Of a DNA stretch of 64,000 nucleotides, positions 56,321 through 64,000 are shown piece after piece. Made by a program: the position numbers and the translations under genes. The DNA is from Begonia masoniana (taxonomy: Eukaryota; Streptophyta; Magnoliopsida; Cucurbitales; Begoniaceae): the NCBI GenBank assembly GCA_022432975.1, contig CM039510.1:35203677-35267676 (forward strand), in the 5' to 3' direction. Each line of letters starts with the position of its first letter. The first letter of the stretch is position 1. The notes beneath the pieces were generated by a model that was given only the letters and a program-made list of their open reading frames with translations, ran no database searches and was not told where the DNA came from.

Positions 56321-57751
56321 GCTCGTGATTTGGAGCTTTCCCTTTATGAAGCGCAGTATATGGCTGCCTTCAATGCTTATCACGGCTTTTCTACACAATC
56401 CACTCCTCCGTTTCCCATGTACCCAGATCGCCTTTCTCAACCATACGACCCTCCACAAGAGGGTGACGATGCTGATCTTTCGGACTCACTCTCCTACTCT
56501 TTATGAGGTACGCTACTTCACCCTTGCCTTTCCATGTTCTGTTTTCATTTTAGACTCATTGTGGACAATGTAGATTTTAAGTTTGGGGGTGTTGGGGTGA
56601 CTTTTAGCGTACCTTCTGATTAGCCAAAAATTTTGTGATCTTATTGTCTAGATTGTTGATTTGATGTGTCAATGACTGGATCTGTGATTTCCGTATACCT
56701 TTGCTTCTTGGATAGCTCTACATATTTAGTACTTGTGATACTTACATTGACTCTGGTTTATTTTGAGATTCTCATCTTGTTGTGCACGTGTTCATCTTCA
56801 TTTGACTTAATTTGTTAGTCATAGCACATGCCGTCCATTGAGAGTGAACCAACCACGGTAAGTGAGCGATTGAGTTGAAACACTGTAAGGGAGAGCACCT
56901 CCAGTTAAAGTAGTGAGAGATAGTGAGAAATGGATCCTTCTTAGTTTTTCCCTGCATTCGCGAATGCGAAACTTGGTTTAGCATGATGAAAGAATGACTT
57001 AGGCCATTGTTGAATCGTTTGAGCCTTTTTGAACACACCCCTTCTGTGTCTGTTATCGACACCCATAGTCACCTCTTTGAGCCAATGATTGACCATTTCA
57101 TTTGTACCGTTATTTGAGCTTACCTTAAGACTATTTTACCTATCTGACCAAAAGAGCACTGGGTTATTATTGTTGGTCGAGGGAGAATAGGAGAAAGGAT
57201 GGTGATTCGAGAGAAAAAGAACTCCTTTATCTTATGATTTATATTTATTGTTTTCTGTTGACATTCCTCTATTCGTGTTGTTGTACAGAAAAAGAAAGAC
57301 GTCAAAGACGTCCAAAAAAAAAAAGGGTGCATTTGTTAGTTTTCATCTTTGTTTATGTTGTTTCAATTTTAGTGCATTAATGACAAAGGAGTTAGACTGA
57401 GTAACGGTGAGTGAAATAAGTTTGGGGGTGAGATAGAGAAAAAGGTAGTGTGAACAAATCTCTCTAAGCATGAAAGGATTGACGAAAATGTTGAATGGTT
57501 GAGATAAGGAAGGATGAATAGTGCTCTCTAATTAGCCTTGATTCCTAAAAATTCATACCTTTTAACCTGGCCGAACGTTATAAGCCGAATGAAAGTCCTA
57601 TCGACTTTTGTTTTGCTTTACTGATTTCCGTTATTAGTGAATAATGGGCAAAGCTGGAGAACGATCAGAGTGATTGGAGTGTTCTTAAGAGTGTTTGCCT
57701 TTACCTTAGACGCATGTGCGAACCTATCAACTTAAGAAAATTGAGCATGAA
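56321..57751 (+). other. 3' untranslated region of the Athila element
   Basis: There is no supported gene. Two further copies of the polypurine-like AAGTTTGGGGGTG lie at about 56579 and 57418. The rest is mixed sequence with short chance ORFs. It leads straight into the satellite at 57752. Confidence 0.6.
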
Positions 57752-59624
57752 CTGCGATCGATCGTGATCGTACTGCGATCGATCGTGATCGTACTGCGAT
57801 CGATCGTGATCGTACTGCGATCGATCGTGATCGTACTGCGATCGATCGTGATCGTACTGCGATCGATCGTGATCGTACTGCGATCGATCGTGATCGTACT
57901 GCGATCGATCGTGATCGTACTGCGATCGATCGTGATCGTACTGCGATCGATCGTGATCGTACTGCGATCGATCGTGATCGTACTGCGATCGATCGTGATC
58001 GTACTGCGATCGATCGTGATCGTACTGCGATCGATCGTGATCGTACTGCGATCGATCGTGATCGTACTGCGATCGATCGTGATCGTACTGCGATCGATCG
58101 TGATCGTACTGCGATCGATCGTGATCGTACTGCGATCGATCGTGATCGTACTGCGATCGATCGTGATCGTACTGCGATCGATCGTGATCGTACTGCGATC
58201 GATCGTGATCGTACTGCGATCGATCGTGATCGTACTGCGATCGATCGTGATCGTACTGCGATCGATCGTGATCGTACTGCGATCGATCGTGATCGTACTG
58301 CGATCGATCGTGATCGTACTGCGATCGATCGTGATCGTACTGCGATCGATCGTGATCGTACTGCGATCGATCGTGATCGTACTGCGATCGATCGTGATCG
58401 TACTGCGATCGATCGTGATCGTACTGCGATCGATCGTGATCGTACTGCGATCGATCGTGATCGTACTGCGATCGATCGTGATCGTACTGCGATCGATCGT
58501 GATCGTACTGCGATCGATCGTGATCGTACTGCGATCGATCGTGATCGTACTGCGATCGATCGTGATCGTACTGCGATCGATCGTGATCGTACTGCGATCG
58601 ATCGTGATCGTACTGCGATCGATCGTGATCGTACTGCGATCGATCGTGATCGTACTGCGATCGATCGTGATCGTACTGCGATCGATCGTGATCGTACTGC
58701 GATCGATCGTGATCGTACTGCGATCGATCGTGATCGAGAGTTTCATACCAAAATCCAGACACGGCCCGATTGATCGGGCTTTGAACCTCGATCGATCGTG
58801 ATCGTACTGCGATCGATCGTGATCGTACTGCGATCGATCGTGATCGTACTGCGATCGATCGTGATCGTACTGCGATCGATCGTGATCGTACTGCGATCGA
58901 TCGTGATCGTACTGCGATCGATCGTGATCGTACTGCGATCGATCGTGATCGTACTGCGATCGATCGTGATCGTACTGCGATCGATCGTGATCGTACTGCG
59001 ATCGATCGTGATCGTACTGCGATCGATCGTGATCGTACTGCGATCGATCGTGATCGTACTGCGATCGATCGTGATCGTACTGCGATCGATCGTGATCGTA
59101 CTGCGATCGATCGTGATCGTACTGCGATCGATCGTGATCGTACTGCGATCGATCGTGATCGTACTGCGATCGATCGTGATCGTACTGCGATCGATCGTGA
59201 TCGTACTGCGATCGATCGTGATCGTACTGCGATCGATCGTGATCGTACTGCGATCGATCGTGATCGTACTGCGATCGATCGTGATCGTACTGCGATCGAT
59301 CGTGATCGTACTGCGATCGATCGTGATCGTACTGCGATCGATCGTGATCGTACTGCGATCGATCGTGATCGTACTGCGATCGATCGTGATCGTACTGCGA
59401 TCGATCGTGATCGTACTGCGATCGATCGTGATCGTACTGCGATCGATCGTGATCGTACTGCGATCGATCGTGATCGTACTGCGATCGATCGTGATCGTAC
59501 TGCGATCGATCGTGATCGTACTGCGATCGATCGTGATCGTACTGCGATCGATCGTGATCGTACTGCGATCGATCGTGATCGTACTGCGATCGATCGTGAT
59601 CGTACTGCGATCGATCGTGATCGA
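57752..59624. repeat. 21-bp satellite inside the Athila element, about 86 copies in two blocks
   Basis: The unit contains GATCGATCGTGATC followed by GTACTGC. Block 1 (57752-58736) has about 47 units and block 2 (58789-59624) about 40; both look almost perfectly uniform. Between them is a 52-bp piece (TTTCATACCAAAATCCAGAC..., CCCGATTGATCGGG) that also occurs in the LTR. Each unit has four CpG sites and a CGATCGATCG palindrome. The long open frames that run through it on both strands (up to 664 codons) are by-products of a 21-bp unit without stops and should not be annotated as proteins. Confidence 0.97.
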
Positions 59625-59637
59625 GAAAGATTTCGTT

Positions 59638-59651
59638 CAAGTTTGGGGGTG
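59638..59651 (+). other. Polypurine tract of the Athila element
   Basis: CAAGTTTGGGGGTG lies directly before the 3' LTR start TGATAAG at 59652. Similar tracts occur at about 55036, 56579 and 57418. Confidence 0.85.
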
Positions 59652-61168
59652 TGATAAGTGTGTATTTTGCACACTTATTCGTGCTTATAATTCTTGTTTC
59701 GATTAGTTTTTCCTTGAGCATTTGAATGTATTTGATGTTGTTAGTGAGATTGTGCAGATAAGTTGAATTTTAACAGGTTATGGCGGAATTGAATCGAAAT
59801 TAAGAAATAAAGACAAAAAGGAAGCAAAGCAGCAAAAGAATCGGATCACGATCGATCGTGATCGTACTGCGATCGATCGTGATTCGAGAGAAATTCATTC
59901 CAGAAGTCCAGACAGGGCCCGATCGCTCGGGCTTTGAACCTCGATCGATCGTGATCGAGAAAGATTTCGTTCAAAGTTTCCCGAGACGGCCCGACTGATC
60001 GGGCTCAGCACCTCGATCGATCGTGATTCGAGAGTTTTTCATACCAAAATCCAGACACGGCCCGATTGATCGGGCTTTGAAGCTCGATCGATCGTGATTA
60101 GCAGAGACATCACAACTAAAGCGTCGCGCGATCACGATCGATCGTGATCACATTACGATCGATCGTGAGTGCGGGAAATTACAAAAAAACAAATTCTTCA
60201 AATTATTGATCGGGTCAATCTCAGCCGTTGATTGATGGACCGCGGCCCTAAGTCGACAAAAGATAAAAGTCTGAACGGGAGGCAAGAGAAAAGACACAGC
60301 GAAATAGAGAGAAAAACCCTACGGAGACATCGGAGGCCGGATCGAGCAATTAGCGAGGAACGGGCGAATTCGACGAAAATTTCTGAGTTTTTGTTTCTTC
60401 TCTTCTTTTCCAGCATGAATTACTTTACTATCTCTATAGTTTTCTTTAATTTTAAGATGAACTAAACTTTCGATTCTAGGGTTTCGACGTAACTCTGTTA
60501 TGAATATTTAATTGTTTTTATTCAAGTTTATAGTTTTCTTATTCTTTTCTGTGTTGAGTAATCTATTTTGAACGTAATACTTAGGTTTGCTTGATCACCA
60601 AAACTAAGAATATTAGGGTTAATTCAGGATGCGAGAGCGGAGAATTTAACTATGCACTGAATAGATTACCTTAAAAAGGACCCTAGGCTAGAGATAGTTA
60701 GGGCGTTTGAGTGGTAATATAATTTCTTGCTCTTAATGTATTTAATTAACTCTCAGGATTAGAGACCGAGAGGTGATAATTCGTTAATTGAATAAGTTTG
60801 TCTTTGCTTGAGAGAGATTGATGAATATTTTTGTGAAATTGCCATCAACACGAAGGAATAAGGATTAATTACTTGAATTAGGGTTATTAAATAGGATTAG
60901 CTAAGGGAAATCGAAAGCCTGGAAATTTTCTCATCATATAATCTTACTCTTTTATATCCAATTTTATTATTTAAATTGTTCAATTTCTTTTATTTGAATT
61001 ATTTTAGTTTAAAATCTTAAATCATCAACATATTATTTCTTTTCAATTTAAACTGAAATTTAGATATTCAATATTTAACATATTTATTCCTCGTGGGATC
61101 GACACTCGTACTTACACACACTTTATTACTTTTGCGTCACGTGCACTTGCGTGTAATTTTTCGCAACA
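59652..61168 (+). repeat. Athila 3' LTR
   Basis: It is nearly the same as the 5' LTR, including the GATC palindrome cluster (59845-60165). Small differences include CGATCGATC against CGATCAATC in one palindrome near 60083. Confidence 0.95.
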
Positions 61169-61907
61169 ATTGTGGAAGAAAAGAAAAGAAGGAAAAGTTT
61201 GTATTAAAATTTGTTTTTTTTCTAATTTTCTTCTTCATCAATTCGGTTCTCTCCCTTCCTCCTCCATAGCCGATCTTCTCCTCTCATTTTCTTCAATTTC
61301 TCAAGGTGATTTCAAGGTAAAATCAAGTGGGTTTTGGTTTTTATGCAAATAGGTAAAGTTTGTTGAAGTTTTTAGTGAGTTTTAAGTGGATTTAGTGAGG
61401 GTTTGAAAACCCTAGGTGGAGGATTCCGAAAATTACTTTTCCTTGGATGATTTTCTTCCTCTTTTGATCATTTAATCCATGGATATGATAGTTTAGGTTG
61501 TTTGGATGGTTAAATTAAGGATTTGAAGAATGTTACTCAAAAACCGGGTTGTGAACACTTGGTGGCCGGTTCTGTTTTCTGGATTTCGAGTTGGCCTTTG
61601 TGTTTGTTTGGTTAATTTGAGTGTTTCAATGGATAGTAGACGTGTAGAGGTTCACAGATTGGGGTGGCACGTTGACATCCGTTGAAAAACGAGGGAGTTA
61701 TGATCGTTCAAAGTTGGACGGTCAAATTTGGGTAAAAATCAGATTTAAGTGTTTTAAGTGTGAGATTGTTTTAAGTGTTGGTTAGTTTCAGGTTTAAGAA
61801 TTTCTTAGACTTTATTGGTAACTTATCAAGCTAAGTTTTGTTATTTTTAGGTTGTCGAGCTAGTGAAGCGATAGGACAAAGTGAGCAAGGAAAAGCCGAG
61901 CAGTCAG

Positions 61908-62930
61908 GTAAGTAGTGGGTGCTATTCTTTCGCCTTCGGGCCTACACCATAGAACGGTAGGGTTTATTTGTTATTGCTTTGCTTCGTGTTGAGTTGAGTT
62001 ATTGGTTTTGCTTCGGGTTGTGTTGAGTTGTTGTGTAGTGTGGTGTGGTGTTGCATATCATTGAAACATGCATCATGATGTATAGCATGCTAGATACGTA
62101 TAGCTGCATTGTTTGTTGTTGTGTGTTTGTCGTTGTGAGGGTGAATGATAGTTGGGTAAAGAGTAAGGCATCCTTTTTGGGTGCGGGCAACTAAGGCACC
62201 TTTCGGTGCAGGCAACTAAGGCATCCTTTTTGGGTGCGGGCAACTAAGGCACCTTTCGGTGCAGGCAACTAAGGCACCTTTCGGTGCAGGCAACTAAGGC
62301 ACCTTTCGGTGCAGGCAACTAAGGCACCTTTCGGTGCAGGCAACTAAGGCACCTTTCGGTGCAGGCAACTAAGGCACCTTTCGGTGCAGGCAACTAAGGC
62401 ACCTTTCGGTGCAGGCAACTAAGGCACCTTTCGGTGCAGGCAACTAAGGCACCTTTCGGTGCAGGCAACTAAGGCATCCTTTTGGGTGCGGGCAACTAAG
62501 GCACCTTTCGGTGCAGGCAACTAAGGCACCTTTCGGTGCAGGCAACTAAGGCACCTTTCGGTGCAGGCAACTAAGGCACCTTTCGGTGCAGGCAACTAAG
62601 GCACCTTTCGGTGCAGGCAACTAAGGCACCTTTCGGTGCAGGCAACTAAGGCACCTTTCGGTGCAGGCAACTAAGGCATCCTTTTGGGTGCGGGCAACTA
62701 AGGCACCTTTCGGCAACTAAGGCACCTTTCGGTGCAGGCAACTAAGGCACCTTTCGGTGCAGGCAATAAGGCATCTAACGATGTAGGAAATCTTTAAGGC
62801 ATCGTGAGCGATGCAGGCAAAACTGAGTGGTAGAAACTACATGTGTTAGGATGTTGAGCATTGTGTGTTTTGCATTCATAAATCCCTACTTGCTAAGCAT
62901 TAGGCTTACGTTTTGTGTTCTGTTGTGTAG
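61908..62930 (+). other. Predicted second leader intron with 25-bp minisatellite
   Basis: The borders CAG|GTAAGTAG and TTGTGTAG|GTGACGG enclose 1023 nt, of which about 600 are the minisatellite. CTTGCTAAGCATTAGGCTTA precedes the acceptor. Confidence 0.5.
62164..62778 (+). repeat. 25-bp minisatellite, about 24 copies
   Basis: The main unit is GGCAACTAAGGCACCTTTCG plus GTGCA. A variant with CATCCTTTT(T)GGGTGCGG occurs at four places (about 62169, 62220, 62475 and 62675), and one unit near 62700 is shortened. Each unit can form a small snap-back, GCACC...GGTGC. Confidence 0.95.
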
Positions 62931-63170
62931 GTGACGGAGTGTTCACAGGTGAGTTTGATAGCAAGGATCAGGACTAGGAGCAGTCGGGGATCCACGGAGC
63001 TCGCCGGTGAAGGCCATTGTCGGGGCGATTCGACCAGATTCTCGGGGATTGTGGTTTGTAGTTGGGACTGATATTTTGTGGTTGATTTTGTGAGATTTAT
63101 TTCATGTAATGTAGACAACTAACACTGTACCCTTATTTTTCCATATTATTTTTTTTTTACATTCGAGCGG

Positions 63171-64000
63171 AATTCGAATTCGAAATCATTATAGTCGTTT
63201 AGAAAAGAAAAATCATGTAAAACAAACCTTAAAATCAATTAAATAAGCTTAAAACCATTTAAAAAAAAAAAAACAATTAAACAAAGAGCATAGAACGGAG
63301 GGCAAAAGGGACATTTGTCCCTAAAAGTATAGGGGCGATCGATCTATCATTTCAGGCGATCGATCGCTAATAACAAAAATATGAGGGGCGATCGATCGTC
63401 CAAAACTGGCGATCGATCGCCCATTGTAAAAACATTGGCGATCACCATTTTTCCAAGTGATCGCCTTCTCCAGCGATCATTTGGCACACGCTCTGGAATT
63501 TCTTCCAGAGCGTGACCAATAGAGGGGCGATCGATCGCCAAGTCCTCTGGAATCCGAATTCCAGAGAACTTGCCTCCTCTTCTTTTCCTGCGTAACTCCA
63601 CCCTTAACAATTCTACCTCCTCCTCAATTATCACTAACACACATGCATCTTCACAATACAATTTGAAATAAAACCACCCGATACTCGTATCTCCTCCATA
63701 ACCTCATTCAAAATCGACTCGAAACGCATTTAAAACGAAATATATTTTCTTGAAAATGAACTGCGTGGATACGTTCGAAAACTTTAATAAAATCCCTATA
63801 AAACTTAATCTTCACCAAGCATTTCATCAACGAATTAAAATAGCGGTTTAACAAAACATTTTATAAAACAAGGTTACCAAAACGTCTAAAGACATCAAAA
63901 CATAAACCTATCCACTAATCAGATCTCAAACATCCTATTATGTTCAATCTATACAATTTTCCTACGTTTCTATCAATTAAAATCCCCAAAACGTTTACCT
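63171..64000 (-). repeat. Part of another Ty3-type LTR, probably minus strand
   Basis: No ORF is supported. Near 63760 AACTGCGTGGATACGTTCGA resembles AACTGCGTGGATCGCTCTAA of the LARD LTR (27911, 33917), which faces the minus strand. The stretch 63330-63560 holds palindromes built from GGCGATCGATCGCC and the hairpin CACGCTCTGGAA-TTTC-TTCCAGAGCGTG. The element continues past the window and its left border is unclear. Confidence 0.45.

Larger units (their letters stand above)
47474..61168 (+). mobile_element. Full-length Athila-like Ty3 retrotransposon, 13.7 kb
   Basis: LTRs of 1518 bp (47474-48991) and 1517 bp (59652-61168) begin TGATAAGTGTG and end CGCAACA. The target duplication ATTGT is perfect (47469-47473, 61169-61173). 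The primer site TGGCGCCGTTGCCGGGGA (48998-49015) matches tRNA-Asp, as in Athila. Gag, a 1570-codon pol, an extra ORF after pol, a long 3' region with a satellite and the polypurine tract AAGTTTGGGGGTG follow in order. The LTRs differ by scattered substitutions and single-base indels, so the insertion is fairly young but not fresh. Confidence 0.95.
61174..63170 (+). repeat. Right part of the Ty3 LTR split by the Athila-like element
   Basis: It continues the LTR from 47473. It matches the solo LTR at 24705 block by block: CT-rich leader with CCTCCATAGCCGA, donor CAAG|GTAAAA (about 61317), GGATAGTAGACGTGTAGAGG, acceptor TTTTTAG ending at 61850, 57-nt exon-like piece, donor CAG|GTAAGT (61908), GGGCCTACACCATAGAACGG (about 61938), minisatellite, acceptor GTGTAG ending at 62930 and GTTGTCGGGGCG or similar (about 63016). 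The right end cannot be fixed; similarity fades near 63170. Confidence 0.7.

Noticed and set aside
57701..59721. Very long open frames (up to 664 codons) on both strands through the GATC satellite
   Set aside because: A 21-bp unit without stops is open in several frames by arithmetic. The products are pure 7-residue repeats, with no start context and no neighbours that suggest expression.
62164..62778. Regular repeats that look at first like a CRISPR array
   Set aside because: The 25-bp units are head to tail with no unique spacers, in a plant LTR, with no cas genes.

Overview
The window is from a plant nuclear genome, most likely a eudicot; I cannot name the species. Almost all of it is nested LTR-retrotransposon sequence, with tRNA-Met and tRNA-Asp type primer sites, Cassandra-type TRIMs, a Mutator-like transposase with introns and a hAT-type MITE. 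There are no bacterial signs, no CRISPR array and no convincing host housekeeping gene. A run of exactly 100 N (17005-17104) is an assembly gap.

Layout. 1-8454: 3' part of a Ty1/Copia Sirevirus on the + strand, with a broken pol, an envelope-position ORF split by a complete Cassandra TRIM (3743-4593), multiple polypurine tracts, and a 3' LTR that carries an 889-bp solo LTR (6914-7802). 8455-10139: 3' part of another LTR. 10266-11382: an old TRIM whose left LTR holds a 570-bp hAT-type MITE. 11383-16959: AT-rich sequence with no gene I can support. 16960-18215: a minus-strand LTR containing the gap. 18216-22411: 3' end of a Ty3 chromovirus with a 2.9-kb LTR holding about 170 copies of AAAAGT. 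22412-23793: a broken MULE transposase, then a fold-back hairpin (23951-24181), then a convergent gene-like fragment on the minus strand, which is split by a solo LTR (24705-27230, TSD ATCAC). 27587-36153: a non-autonomous element of LARD/TR-GAG type, minus strand. 36154-42469: a Tekay/Del-like chromovirus (+). 42470-47190: a relative of it in inverted orientation (-). 47191-47473 plus 61174 to about 63170: one LTR, split by a complete 13.7-kb Athila-like Ty3 element (47474-61168, TSD ATTGT). From about 63170 to the end: part of a further LTR, probably minus strand.

How the parts relate. The insertion order can be read from the breaks: the Cassandra TRIM and the 889-bp solo LTR are younger than the Sirevirus, the MITE is younger than its host TRIM, and the Athila element is younger than the LTR it splits, which itself interrupts the minus-strand chromovirus. 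Most nonsense codons in the chromoviruses are TAG or TGA of the kind C-to-T or G-to-A changes produce, as expected of methylated, silenced repeats.

The most interesting pattern is shared by several otherwise different Ty3 LTRs. Each carries what looks like a split leader: a first intron, a short exon of about 41-57 nt, a GTAAGT donor followed by a GGCCTACACCATA-like motif, and an acceptor TGTAG|GTGACG or similar. Each of these second introns has a tandem repeat that differs between families: AAAAGT in one, a 25-bp unit in another, a 23-bp unit in a third. The Athila element has separately grown an almost 1.9-kb, 21-bp satellite in its 3' region from a palindromic motif of its own LTR.
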